A DNA stretch of 64,000 nt, from positions 5,886 to 69,885 of the forward strand of contig NZ_DASYTH010000462.1 of NCBI RefSeq assembly GCF_036002505.1, read 5' to 3'. Under the pieces are notes generated by a model. That model worked only from the letters and a program-made list of their open reading frames with translations. It was not told the origin of the DNA and made no database searches. The stretch comes from DASYTH01 sp036002505 (GTDB lineage Bacteria > Actinomycetota > Actinomycetes > Mycobacteriales > Pseudonocardiaceae). Positions 8,506-16,820 of the stretch are shown here, one piece after another. The number at the start of each line of letters is the position of its first letter. Positions within the stretch are counted from its first letter, which is position 1. Position numbers and translations under genes: made by a program.

Positions 8506-9882
8506 TCAGTCACCTACCTGGGGCGCACGGGCCAGCCGGCCCGGCCGGAAGAGCACCGCGCCGGCCAGCGCCAGGCCCGCCATCAGCAGGTCCAGCACGA
8601 TGACGGCGGCGGTGGGGTGCGTGGCGGAGGCCAGTGTGGTGAGCAACACTCCGCCGAACCCGACGGTCAGCGCCGAGCCGACCATGTCCGAGACCTGGAC
8701 CGCCGCCGAGGCGAACCCCTTGTCGCCCTCCGCCGCGTACTTCAGCGTCAGCACGCTGATCGACGGGAACCCGATGCCCATGCCCAGACCCGCGACGAGC
8801 CAGAGCGGCCCGGCGAGCCAGGCCGGACCCCAGCTCGGCGCGACCAACGTCATCGCCGCCAGCACCGCGGCCAGGATGAGGAAGCTGGTCCGGATCAGCG
8901 TGGTCCGCGCGATGCCGGGATGCCGGCCCTGCCACTGGGATCCGGCCACCCAGCCGATCGAGGCGATGGTCAGCGGCAGCCCGGCCAGCGCCACCGGCAG
9001 GTGGTGCACGGCCACCAGGGTCAGCGGCACGAACGCCTCGACCCCGAACATCGCCCCGGCCAGCAGCCCGCGCGACAGGATGACCACCGGCAGCCCGGGC
9101 CGGGCGGTCAGCGTGCCGCGCGGGAGCATCACCCGCAGCGCCGGAATCAGCGCGGCCAGCCCGGCAACGCCCAGCACGGCGGTGGCGACGGACGGGTGCT
9201 GCGCCGCCCAGGTCAGCGCCGGGACGCCGAACCCGGTGGCGACGGCCGCGAGCGCGAGGCCGCGGCGGCGCGGCGCGGCCCGCTCGGCATCCGGCAGCCG
9301 GCGGACCGTGCGCAGCAGCAGGAGCAGCGCCAGCACGGCGAACGGGGTCAGGCCCAGGAACACCCAGCGCCAGCCGACCTGTTCGGTGACCAGGCCCGCG
9401 GCGGTCGGCCCGACCAGCGCCGGCACCAGCCAGGACGTCGCGACCAACCCGAACACGCGCGGCCGGACGTCTTCCGGATACACCAGCGCCACCAGCACGT
9501 AGACCGCCACCACCCCGGTGCCTGAGCCGAGCCCCTGCAGCACCCGCCCGGCCAGCAGCGCCGGCATCCCGGACGCCGTGCCCGCGACGAGCAACCCGGC
9601 CAGGAACAGGCTCGGTCCGGTGAGCAGCGCCGGCGCCGGGCCGAACCGGTCGCTGACCCGCCCGCACAGCACCGTCGCCGTCACGCTGGCCGCCTGGAAC
9701 GCGGTGAACGGCCACGAGTACAGCGCGTTGCCGTCCAGCTCCGTGAGCATCCGCGGCATCGCCGTGCTGACCCCGAGGTTCTCGAACGCGAGGGCCGTAA
9801 TGATCACCACGATGCCCACCGTGGCCGCCCGGCGATCCCGCCCCCAGAGCGACGTTCTCGGCTCGGCGTCGGTGGCGGTCAC
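8506..9882 (-). CDS. MFS drug/solute exporter
   Basis: The product has many hydrophobic helices and the MFS motif A-like loop LCGRVSDRFGPAPALL after helix 2, with a later motif GRVLQGLGSGTG. This is typical of DHA-type drug:H+ antiporters; the substrate cannot be told. The start is taken as the GTG at 9882 (AGGA upstream); a TTG at 9897 sits right against its RBS and is less likely. The gene separates the desulfurase from the acyltransferase pair that follow each other in mycobacteria, so it is probably an insertion in that block. The 21-nt repeats lie just upstream of it. Confidence 0.85.
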   Translation of the reverse strand: MTATDAEPRTSLWGRDRRAATVGIVVIITALAFENLGVSTAMPRMLTELDGNALYSWPFTAFQAASVTATVLCGRVSDRFGPAPALLTGPSLFLAGLLVAGTASGMPALLAGRVLQGLGSGTGVVAVYVLVALVYPEDVRPRVFGLVATSWLVPALVGPTAAGLVTEQVGWRWVFLGLTPFAVLALLLLLRTVRRLPDAERAAPRRRGLALAAVATGFGVPALTWAAQHPSVATAVLGVAGLAALIPALRVMLPRGTLTARPGLPVVILSRGLLAGAMFGVEAFVPLTLVAVHHLPVALAGLPLTIASIGWVAGSQWQGRHPGIARTTLIRTSFLILAAVLAAMTLVAPSWGPAWLAGPLWLVAGLGMGIGFPSISVLTLKYAAEGDKGFASAAVQVSDMVGSALTVGFGGVLLTTLASATHPTAAVIVLDLLMAGLALAGAVLFRPGRLARAPQVGD

Positions 9883-9929
9883 CAGGTAATCCTGCAACCT
9901 CCACCCCGATGGAGGTCCAGTGCATTACC

Positions 9930-10133
9930 GCCCATGTTGGCACCTCACGACGCCATGTTGGCCGCTGGCGTCGCCGTATTGGCCGCTGGCGTCGCCGTAC
10001 TGGCGTGTGGCGCGTTCGCGCGCCTCGCCAGTCCCACCGACCCCTCGGAGCCACACCCTTCGCGGGATCGTGAGGCGCCAAGTCACCGACGTGAGGTGCC
10101 AACACGTCGACGTGAGGCGCAAACATGCCGCTA
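9930..10133. repeat. 21-nt tandem repeats, two blocks in opposite orientation
   Basis: Block 9930-10012 holds four units of the type CGCCATGTTGGCGCSTGGCGT. Block 10071-10133 holds three units of the complementary sense (TGAGGCGCCAACACGTCGACG), so the blocks face each other across about 58 bases. The period is exactly 21 nt. The last unit ends at the stop codon of the upstream PlsC-like gene. The same family occurs at 32274, 33350 and 55627. There are no spacers, so this is not CRISPR. Confidence 0.85.
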
Positions 10134-11099
10134 AGCGGAGTGGCTGTGCACCCGGTGCTCGGCGAGCGGCCGAGCCAGCCGCATCCGCCGCTGGGATGGC
10201 ACGTGGACCCGGCCGAGCGCGGACAGGATCGCCGCCTCGGACAGTGCCGCGAGCTCGCGCCGGCTACCTGCCCGGCCGGGCTCGATGGCGGGCAGCACAT
10301 GCACCTCCAGCACCAGCCCGTCCAGCCGGGCCACCCGGCGTATCGAATCGATCAGCGTCTCGTCGCCGATGAACGCGGGCGCCGTGGTCTCCCGGCCGTC
10401 CGCCATCCGGAACCGCAGCGCGACCGGGACCACCGGGACCTCGCCGTCGATCGCCGCCTGGAACGGCGCCGCGCGGAACCGCCCGGAGGCCAGTCCGCAC
10501 CAGCTCGTGCCCTCCGGCGTCACGTTCACCATCGACCCGGCCCGCAGCACCGACGCAAGCTCCGCGGTCGCCGCCGGCAGCGTGCGCAGCCGCTCCCGGT
10601 CGATGTACACCGTGCCGGCCGCGGTCGCCAGCCACCCGATCACCGGCCAGCCCCGGACCTCGCTCTTGGCCTGCGCCCGCATCGGCCGCACCGCGTTCAC
10701 CGCGACGATGTCCAGCCAGGAGATGTGGTTGTTCACCACCAGCGCGCCCTGCCCCGCGAAGGAGCCGAACACCTCCAGCCGCACGCCGAACGCCCGCAGC
10801 ACCGCCCGGAAGAACCAGCGCACCAGCCGTTCCCGCCCGCGCCGCCCGGCCACCGGCATCACCGCGGCCGCCCCGAGCGCGGCGAACACCACCCCGCCGG
10901 CACGGACCAGCCGCCGCGACGCCCGTAGCTTCCCGACCGTCGGCTCGTCCCCCGGGAGGCAATCCGGGCCACACGGCGATGTGGGCATCCACGCGTGCTG
11001 TGTCTGACTGCGCTCGCTCGTTCCTCGCTCGCGCGGTTCGCGGCCTCTGGACCCGACGGCTTCCCTCCCTGCGCTGCTCGGTCGCTCGCCGGCGCTCAC
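10131..11099 (-). CDS. PlsC-like acyltransferase (Rv3026c-like)
   Basis: An AGPAT/LPLAT-family membrane acyltransferase. The NHISWLD sequence (His and Asp four residues apart) is the catalytic HX4D box and VTPEGTS matches the acceptor-binding motif; a hydrophobic N-terminal helix lies near residues 65-85. The GTG at 11099 overlaps the stop of the GNAT gene (GTGA), indicating coupling. Residues 1-33 are encoded by a repeat-like element; homologous-looking sequence (HAWMPTSPCGPDC) starts just after it, and an internal ATG at 10988 would cut it short. With the GNAT gene it resembles an OlsB/OlsA pair, N-acylation of ornithine followed by O-acylation, but lysophospholipid acylation is also possible. 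Confidence 0.85.
   Translation of the reverse strand: MSAGERPSSAGREAVGSRGREPRERGTSERSQTQHAWMPTSPCGPDCLPGDEPTVGKLRASRRLVRAGGVVFAALGAAAVMPVAGRRGRERLVRWFFRAVLRAFGVRLEVFGSFAGQGALVVNNHISWLDIVAVNAVRPMRAQAKSEVRGWPVIGWLATAAGTVYIDRERLRTLPAATAELASVLRAGSMVNVTPEGTSWCGLASGRFRAAPFQAAIDGEVPVVPVALRFRMADGRETTAPAFIGDETLIDSIRRVARLDGLVLEVHVLPAIEPGRAGSRRELAALSEAAILSALGRVHVPSQRRMRLARPLAEHRVHSHSA
10990..11099. repeat. Repeat-like element encoding the N-terminus of the PlsC-like protein
   Basis: Read on the minus strand this begins GTGAGCGCCGGCGAGCGACC and continues in short CGAGCG-type motifs (CGCGCGAGCGAGGAACGAGC). It encodes an Arg/Ser/Glu-rich segment unlike the rest of the protein. Its first bases supply both the stop of the GNAT gene and the GTG of the acyltransferase. 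It resembles the element at the start of the enoyl-CoA hydratase gene (35242), which also begins GTGAGCG and reads GCGAGCGA soon after. Confidence 0.5.
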
Positions 11100-11866
11100 G
11101 CCAGTCCCCCCAGGAAGAACCGCAGGTAACGCTCATCGACGCGCTGCAGGTCGAGCAGCACGAACAGGTCCGCGACGCCGAAGTCGGCGTCCAGCGCGGG
11201 CGGCCCGCACACCCAGGCGCCGAGCCGCAGGTATCCCTTCAGCAGCGGCGGCAGCAGGGGGCGCGCCGGTGCCGCCACCTCGCCGGGCCGCCACGGATGC
11301 AGCGGCCGGACCCGGTACTCCGGCGGCGCGTAGTGCTTGTCCCGCACCAGGTTCCACACTCCGCTGGCGAGCGAGCCGCCGTCGGCCAGCGGCACGGACG
11401 CGCACCCGGCCAGCCACCGGTTCCCGGACAGGTACATGTACCGGCCGATCCCGGCCCACACCAGGCTCACCACGGCGCCGTTGCGGTGGTCCGGGTGCAC
11501 GCAGGAGCGCCCGGTCTCCACCAGCGCGTCGCCGATCGGGCCGATCGCGGCCAGGTCGAACTCGGTCTCCGAGTACAGCCCGCCGGCCTCGGCGGCGCGG
11601 CCCGGCGGCAGCACCCGGTAGGTGCCGACGATCTCCCCGGTGGGGTCGTGGCGCACCACGAGGTGGTCGCAGTAGTCGTCGAAGTGGTCGATGTCCAGCC
11701 CGGGGACCGGACTGTGCAGGGTGGCACCCATCTCCCCGGCGAACACGCGGTGCCGCAGCCGTTGGGCTGCCTCGATCTCATCGCCGTGCCGGGCGACGAG
11801 AAAGGAGTAGCGCGGGGCGTCTGTTCCCGATTCCGCCGTGGTGATCAGGAGTTCGGACGTCGTCAT
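11096..11866 (-). CDS. GNAT-fold N-acyltransferase, OlsB-like (Rv3027c-like)
   Basis: 256 residues with the long-chain acyltransferase signatures RLRHRVFAGEMGA, DHFDDYCDHLVV, VGTYRVLPP and ETGRSCVHPDHRNGAVV. This group uses acyl-ACP to acylate an amine such as the alpha-amino group of ornithine, the first step of ornithine-lipid synthesis; some members are annotated hemolysin-like. It overlaps the PlsC-like gene by 4 bases, which would perform the second acylation. No membrane helix is visible. The actual acceptor here is an inference. Confidence 0.85.
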   Translation of the reverse strand: MTTSELLITTAESGTDAPRYSFLVARHGDEIEAAQRLRHRVFAGEMGATLHSPVPGLDIDHFDDYCDHLVVRHDPTGEIVGTYRVLPPGRAAEAGGLYSETEFDLAAIGPIGDALVETGRSCVHPDHRNGAVVSLVWAGIGRYMYLSGNRWLAGCASVPLADGGSLASGVWNLVRDKHYAPPEYRVRPLHPWRPGEVAAPARPLLPPLLKGYLRLGAWVCGPPALDADFGVADLFVLLDLQRVDERYLRFFLGGLA

Positions 11867-11971
11867 GAGGTTGGTCTACTTGGCACGGACCTACCGGCGC
11901 GAGCCTGAATCGATGACGTTCGAGTGCAGCGTTGGTGAACGTTTCTCCCCGGCAAACCCCTCAACCCCTCG

Positions 11972-12940
11972 TTACCCCTTGCGCTTCGCGACCTCCTCGG
12001 CGAGCTGTGGCGCGACCTTGAACAGGTCACCGACCACGCCGAAGTCGGCGATCTCGAAGATCGGCGCCTCCGGGTCCTTGTTCACCGCGACGATCGTTTT
12101 CGAGGTCTGCATCCCGGCCCGGTGCTGGATCGCCCCGGAGATGCCCAACGCGATATAGAGCTGCGGGGACACCGTCTTGCCGGTCTGCCCGACCTGGAAC
12201 TGAGCGGGATAGTACCCGGAGTCGACCGCCGCCCGGGACGCACCGACGGCCGCGCCCAGCGTGTCGGCGAGCCGCTCGACCACCTCGAAGCTCTCCGCGC
12301 TGCCCACCCCGCGCCCGCCGGAGACCACCACCGACGCCTCGGTCAGCTCCGGCCGGTCCCCGCCCACGATCGGCTCCACCCCGGTGATCCGGGCCGCCTT
12401 GGCCGGGTCCACGGCCGGCACCGCGACGGCCTCCTCGACCGCCGCGCCCTGCGCCGGCTCCGCCTCCAGGCCGCCCGGGCGCACCGACACGATCGGGATT
12501 CCCTTGGTGGACTTGGACTTCACCACGAACGCGCCGCCGAAGATGGACTGCACGGCGGCCAGGTCCGCGCCGGCGCCCTCCAGCCCGACCGCGTCGACCA
12601 GCAGTCCGGAGCCGGTGCGCGCGGCGAGCCGGGCGGAGATCTCCTTGCCGTCGGCGGTGGCCGCGACCAGCACCGCGGCCGGGGACGCCTGCCCGACCAG
12701 CGCGGCGAGGACGTCGACCTTCGGCGTGACCAGGTAGCTCACCGCGTCGTCGGACTCCGCCACATACACCTTGGCCGCACCGTAGGCGGCCAGCGCCTCG
12801 CGCAGCTTCGCCGCCGTGCCGGGCGCGCCGACCACCACCGCGGCCGGCTCGCCGAGCGCCCGGGCCGCGGTCAGCAGCTCGTAGGTGACCTTCTTGACCT
12901 CGCCGTCCGCGTGCTCGACGAGGACCAGGACCTCGGACAT
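11972..12940 (-). CDS. etfA: Electron transfer flavoprotein subunit alpha
   Basis: The 322-residue protein has the ETF alpha FAD-binding C-terminus: SRAAVDSGYYP, QVGQTGKTVSPQLYIALG, SGAIQHRAGM and VAVNKDPEAPIFEIADFG. It pairs with EtfB to pass electrons from acyl-CoA and related dehydrogenases to the membrane quinone pool. It starts 14 bases after the etfB stop with a strong GAGGAGAG RBS. The pair equals fixA/fixB (Rv3029c/Rv3028c). Confidence 0.96.
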   Translation of the reverse strand: MSEVLVLVEHADGEVKKVTYELLTAARALGEPAAVVVGAPGTAAKLREALAAYGAAKVYVAESDDAVSYLVTPKVDVLAALVGQASPAAVLVAATADGKEISARLAARTGSGLLVDAVGLEGAGADLAAVQSIFGGAFVVKSKSTKGIPIVSVRPGGLEAEPAQGAAVEEAVAVPAVDPAKAARITGVEPIVGGDRPELTEASVVVSGGRGVGSAESFEVVERLADTLGAAVGASRAAVDSGYYPAQFQVGQTGKTVSPQLYIALGISGAIQHRAGMQTSKTIVAVNKDPEAPIFEIADFGVVGDLFKVAPQLAEEVAKRKG

Positions 12941-12954
12941 GTCTCTCCTCGAGT

Positions 12955-13740
12955 TCAGATGAGCTTCTGGGACACCAGGTACGCGGCGATCCGCGCGCCG
13001 CCGTCACCCTCGTCGGCGACCTTCTGGCCGGCCGTGCGGGGCGGCTTGGGCGACGCCTCGACCACCGCCGACCACGCGTTGGCGAGGCCGACCTCGCTCG
13101 CGTCGATGCCGAGGTCGGCCGCGGTCAGCGTGTCCACCGGCTTCTTCTTGGCCGCCATGATCCCCTTGAACGACGGGTAGCGCGGCTCGTTGATCTTCTC
13201 GCCGACGCTGATCACCGCGGGCAGGCTGGCCTCCAGGTGCGTGATCCCGTCATCGGTCTCGCGGTCCACCTTGATCGTGGTGCCGTCCAGCTCGACCTTG
13301 CGCGCGTGTGTGAGCTGCGGGTAGCCGAGCAACTCGGCCAGGATCGCCGGCACCGCCCCGCCGCCGCCGTCGCTCGCCTCGTTGCCGGCGATCACCAGCT
13401 CGGCGCCCTCCACCCGGCCGATCGCGGCGGCCAGCACCTTCGCCGTCTGGATCACGTCCGCGCCGTGCAGCGCGGGATCCGAGACGTGCACCGCCTTGTC
13501 CGCCCCCATCGACAGCGCCTTGCGGATGGCCTCACCCGCGCGCTCCGGCCCGACGCTCACCACGGTGACCTCGCCGCCGTGCGCCTCCTTGAGCAGCAGG
13601 GCCTCCTCCACGGCGCGCTCGTTGATCTCGTCGAGCACGGCGTCGGCCGAGTCGCGGTCGAGCGTGAAGTCGCCGTCGGTCAGCTTCCGCTCCGAGTAGG
13701 TGTCCGGCACCTGCTTGACCAGGACCACGATGTTTGGCAT
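12955..13740 (-). CDS. etfB: Electron transfer flavoprotein subunit beta
   Basis: The ATG at 13740 gives the canonical MPNIVVLVKQVPDTYS start; the frame stays open upstream but that sequence is not conserved and lies in a promoter region. GGGGAGG precedes the start. Family motifs include DEINERAVEEALLL, AGNEASDGGGGAVP and the linker VISVGEKINEPRYPSFKGIM. It binds AMP and forms the dimer with EtfA, encoded next. The beta subunit carries the ETF recognition loop for the partner dehydrogenases. Confidence 0.96.
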   Translation of the reverse strand: MPNIVVLVKQVPDTYSERKLTDGDFTLDRDSADAVLDEINERAVEEALLLKEAHGGEVTVVSVGPERAGEAIRKALSMGADKAVHVSDPALHGADVIQTAKVLAAAIGRVEGAELVIAGNEASDGGGGAVPAILAELLGYPQLTHARKVELDGTTIKVDRETDDGITHLEASLPAVISVGEKINEPRYPSFKGIMAAKKKPVDTLTAADLGIDASEVGLANAWSAVVEASPKPPRTAGQKVADEGDGGARIAAYLVSQKLI

Positions 13741-13965
13741 GGGTCTGCTTCGACCTCCCCGCTTCACCAGCGTGCGCATGTTACTTGCCAGTAGCATAAG
13801 GGCGAACGCGAGCACGCCGCCGAGCTTCGTGACCGTACTCACCCGATGTAGTGGACAGGTTAGTCCCGCCACCGGAGATCAACTCGACAATGCCTGAGCG
13901 AAGCCCGCCACCATCCCGGCCTCCCGTCACACGATTGCACCCAACAGGCGCGGGGAGGTAGCTGG

Positions 13966-14442
13966 ATGGACGAGCGGCGGCGGGAGTTACGAGCCTCGGA
14001 CACCGATCGGCAGGCCGCCGCCGAGCAGCTCCGGGCGGCCCACGACGAAGGCCGCCTCGACATCCAGGAGTACGACGCCCGCCTGCACCGCGCCTACCAG
14101 GCGGTGACCTACGGCGACCTGGCCGACCTCTTCACCGATCTCCCGGCCCCGCGCGCGCTCCGGCCCGCCACACCCTCGCCGCCCGCACCGGCACCCGCCA
14201 CGCCCGAGCCGGACAACCCGATCCTGAGCTACTACGCCGGCCTCCCGGCTCCGCTCAAGGTCCTCTGGACGATCTGGCTGGCCGTCGTCTGCGTCAATGT
14301 CACCGTCTGGCTTCTGGTCAGCGTCACAGACTCCCACGTAGAAGAGTTCTGGCCAATGTGGCTCGCCATCCCCGGCGCGGCCCTCTTCGGCCTCTCCCTC
14401 GGCGCCACCGCCAGCCGCAAAAGCCGCACCACCCAGCGGTAA
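13966..14442 (+). CDS. DUF1707 membrane protein
   Basis: Residues 1-55 (RASDTDRQAAAEQLRAAHDE then GRLDIQEYDARLHRAYQA) are a DUF1707 (SHOCT-like) domain common in actinobacteria. A Pro/Ala-rich linker follows, then two membrane helices near residues 95-115 and 123-143. GGGGAGG lies 7 bases before the ATG. The domain is thought to be a small protein- or nucleic-acid-interacting helix pair; no specific role is known. It is the first gene of the accessory block between etfB and the Rv3030-like gene. Confidence 0.85.
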   Translation: MDERRRELRASDTDRQAAAEQLRAAHDEGRLDIQEYDARLHRAYQAVTYGDLADLFTDLPAPRALRPATPSPPAPAPATPEPDNPILSYYAGLPAPLKVLWTIWLAVVCVNVTVWLLVSVTDSHVEEFWPMWLAIPGAALFGLSLGATASRKSRTTQR

Positions 14443-14607
14443 CCTGATCGATTTCAGGCGAAAAGGAACTTCGCCGGCCAGACTCCATTGTTGACAGCTT
14501 CAGGGCAATTTGTCCTGCTGTGAACCACTGGCGTCACCGTGTCGTCCCACCGGCGTTTTAGCTCACGCGTGCCGGGTGCGGCTTCGTCCGGAAGAGGGAT
14601 GGATCTG

Positions 14608-15762
14608 GTGACTGCCAACGACTCCTATGTACATAACCCGCCCAACCCCGGAGCCTTGAGGCTGCGGTCGATTCATCAACAGCTGACCGTGGGCGTGCAA
14701 CCAGAGGCGGGTCTTGAGACGATGAACCGACTGGCCGCGATCGGCGATGAGCTGTATTCAGGTCTCGCCGACTTGAAGGACCTGGTAGGCCAATTGGAGC
14801 ACATCTGGCAGGCGCCATCGGCACGGAAGGGCGGGCAAGCGATCGAGCGGGTTCGCAATTACGTCCAAGGATTGGCGGAGCACGCCCACGGGCTCAGCAC
14901 GGTGTTCAGCAGGTATCTCGAGCAGGTCGGTACCGCGCGTTCCCACGTGCCGCCATTGCTGCCGACCGATGATCTGGTGGAAAGCGGAGCCGGTCCACTG
15001 GTGCTCGGGCCCATGGCGGTACCTCTTGCGGTGGAGCTGCAGTTCCGGACGCAGGAAGGCCGCGACGTCATGCAGCAGCTCACCGACGCCGCTCGGGCCG
15101 CCGACGCGGACTCACCCCCGTTTGAACCATTCCAGCAGCAACCGGCCGACCCGAAACCTCAGCCTCCCGCGCCTCGGCCCATCCCCAGCGGTCCGGGTGG
15201 GCCAGTTCCTCCCGGCGCTCCGGGGCCGATCGTGCCGGGGCCGGACACCGGGACGGATCCACCGCGCCCCGCTCCGCTGACCGACCGGCCGGCACCACCC
15301 GGCCCAAGGCGGACCCTGACCACAGGGCCGGTACAGGTCACCTCCCAAGCGAATGCCACCTCTGTCGCGAACTCCTCGCCCGGTGTCGACGTGCCTTTTG
15401 ACGCTCCCCATGGCAAATCGGCCGCCCCGGGCACGGGCGCGGCGACGCCCCTCCCCGGGGCGCCGGGTGGGCGGACAACCGGAGCGCCGCTTGGCCGGAC
15501 CGGCAGCGGCAACCCCGGCGGTGGCCGTGGTTTGCCGGCATCCGGCAACGGCGGCGTGCTTGACCGGGAAACTCTCGGCCGGCGCGGCGCGGGCGGTCTC
15601 GGACCCGGTGCGGCGGAGTCACCGATCGCGGGCGGCGGCCGGCGATCGGGTGACGAGGACGCCGAGCACCAGCGCCCGGCGTTCCTCGAGTCCGGCGAGG
15701 ACTCCGAAGACCTGTTCGGCACCGACCAGATGACCTCCCCACCGGTCATCGGCGTGGATTAG
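14608..15762 (+). CDS. ESX-associated helical protein with Pro/Gly-rich C-terminal half
   Basis: The GTG at 14608 is chosen because GAAGAGGG lies 9 bases upstream; the ATG at 14599 touches that RBS. Residues 1-190 are helical and resemble the WXG100/PPE-like dimerisation region of type VII substrates, with a Trp in the turn region (LEHIWQAPSARKG). Residues 190-365 are Pro/Gly-rich low complexity, followed by an acidic tail with EDSEDLFGTDQMTSPPV. This layout is common in secreted or surface ESX substrates of Pseudonocardiaceae. It heads a four-gene set with a small helical protein, a DUF3558 lipoprotein and EspG. There is no Sec signal. The exact family is unknown. Confidence 0.72.
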   Translation: MTANDSYVHNPPNPGALRLRSIHQQLTVGVQPEAGLETMNRLAAIGDELYSGLADLKDLVGQLEHIWQAPSARKGGQAIERVRNYVQGLAEHAHGLSTVFSRYLEQVGTARSHVPPLLPTDDLVESGAGPLVLGPMAVPLAVELQFRTQEGRDVMQQLTDAARAADADSPPFEPFQQQPADPKPQPPAPRPIPSGPGGPVPPGAPGPIVPGPDTGTDPPRPAPLTDRPAPPGPRRTLTTGPVQVTSQANATSVANSSPGVDVPFDAPHGKSAAPGTGAATPLPGAPGGRTTGAPLGRTGSGNPGGGRGLPASGNGGVLDRETLGRRGAGGLGPGAAESPIAGGGRRSGDEDAEHQRPAFLESGEDSEDLFGTDQMTSPPVIGVD

Positions 15763-15775
15763 TGGAGATAATGCG

Positions 15776-16231
15776 ATGGCCGACCAAGACGCCCTAGGCT
15801 CGTTCGGAATCGTTGGGACCAGAGCAAGCGGCGTCACCGATTTCGTGCAGGACACCCGGGAAGTCGCGCGAAACGCCGGTTCCGTAGTGGAGGCATGGCT
15901 TGAGTCGGTGGCCATGGACCCCACGTCCATCCAGGCGTGGCTCAACCGGTTCGCCCAGAAGATCAACGATATCACTGAGCACCGAATCAATCTGATTGAA
16001 GAAGCCGGGAGAGCCGCCGACGTCCCCCTTGGCGAGTTTCCACCATCGTTGCAGATCAGGAAAAAGATGGCCGATCGCATGGGGCCTTCGGACGGAGGCC
16101 TCGCCGGGGTACTGGGCGATATCATAGGGCCACTGGAGGATATTCACGAAGCGTTCCGGCAGGCGCTGGCGGCCCACCTGCACACCGACCTCGACAGCGC
16201 AAAAGAATTCGACGGCAGTGGCCCCCAATGA
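15776..16231 (+). CDS. Small helical protein of the ESX/EspG cluster
   Basis: 151 residues, predominantly helical (QDTREVARNAGSVVEAWLES, AWLNRFAQKINDITEHRINL), with no signal or membrane segment. Its length and composition fit a type VII partner or chaperone protein, but I do not recognise a defined family and there is no clear WXG turn. It starts 13 bases after the preceding stop with GGAGA just upstream, and its stop overlaps the lipoprotein start (ATGA), so the three genes are translated together. Confidence 0.72.
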   Translation: MADQDALGSFGIVGTRASGVTDFVQDTREVARNAGSVVEAWLESVAMDPTSIQAWLNRFAQKINDITEHRINLIEEAGRAADVPLGEFPPSLQIRKKMADRMGPSDGGLAGVLGDIIGPLEDIHEAFRQALAAHLHTDLDSAKEFDGSGPQ

Positions 16232-16818
16232 TCGCGCTCAAGCTCATCGCCACGTCCATGGCCCTCACCACGGCCCTGTTTCTCCCGATGGCGTGCACCT
16301 CCCTCGTGGCAGGGTCGCCGGTACCCCGGGCGGAAATTGGAAGCGCACCCCAGCGAAGCTCCACCATGTCGGCTCCCAGCACCCAGCGGTCCCTCGACGA
16401 CCTGGCCATGTGTGACCTGCTCACCTTGGCCGACCTGCCCATACGCCCCGACCGAGGCGGGCACACGACGCATGAACCCAGAGACAAGGGCGATGCCTGC
16501 GTCGTGACCGTACAAATGAGTGACGCGTTCAGTATCCTAACCGTCAAGGTGAGTCGCAACGCTCTCAAGTTCTCCGATTACACCCCGCCAAGCGTGTCGC
16601 CCAACGGCAAGTTTATTCAGATCGGCGGGCGCAGGGCATGGTCGGGCAACCCGGTGACCACGGGCTCGGACAAGTACTGTTTCACCGCCTTCGGAGCGGC
16701 CGACGGCTACATTTCGCTGACCATCCTCGACGAGACCAAGCGTGGTGTCGCCCCCTGTGACACCGACGTGGGATTAGCGGAAAAGGTAGTGTCTCGCACA
16801 CCTGAGCCATACGAGTAG
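16228..16818 (+). CDS. DUF3558-type lipoprotein
   Basis: The N-terminus has a hydrophobic segment ending in the lipobox-like LPMAC, so the mature protein should be lipidated at Cys23. The rest carries the spaced Cys pattern of DUF3558 (LAMCDLL, GDACVVTV, DKYCFTAF, APCDTDV) that would make disulfides outside the membrane. Lipoproteins of this family are frequently encoded beside EspG and ESX substrates in Pseudonocardiaceae. The start overlaps the previous stop by 4 bases. Confidence 0.8.
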   Translation: MIALKLIATSMALTTALFLPMACTSLVAGSPVPRAEIGSAPQRSSTMSAPSTQRSLDDLAMCDLLTLADLPIRPDRGGHTTHEPRDKGDACVVTVQMSDAFSILTVKVSRNALKFSDYTPPSVSPNGKFIQIGGRRAWSGNPVTTGSDKYCFTAFGAADGYISLTILDETKRGVAPCDTDVGLAEKVVSRTPEPYE

Positions 16819-16820
16819 TC

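Noticed and set aside
7124..9502. 792-codon plus-strand frame over desulfurase and MFS gene
   Set aside because: Antisense shadow; the minus strand encodes well-conserved proteins.
9930..10133. Possible CRISPR array
   Set aside because: Units are tandem without spacers, degenerate, and no cas genes are near.
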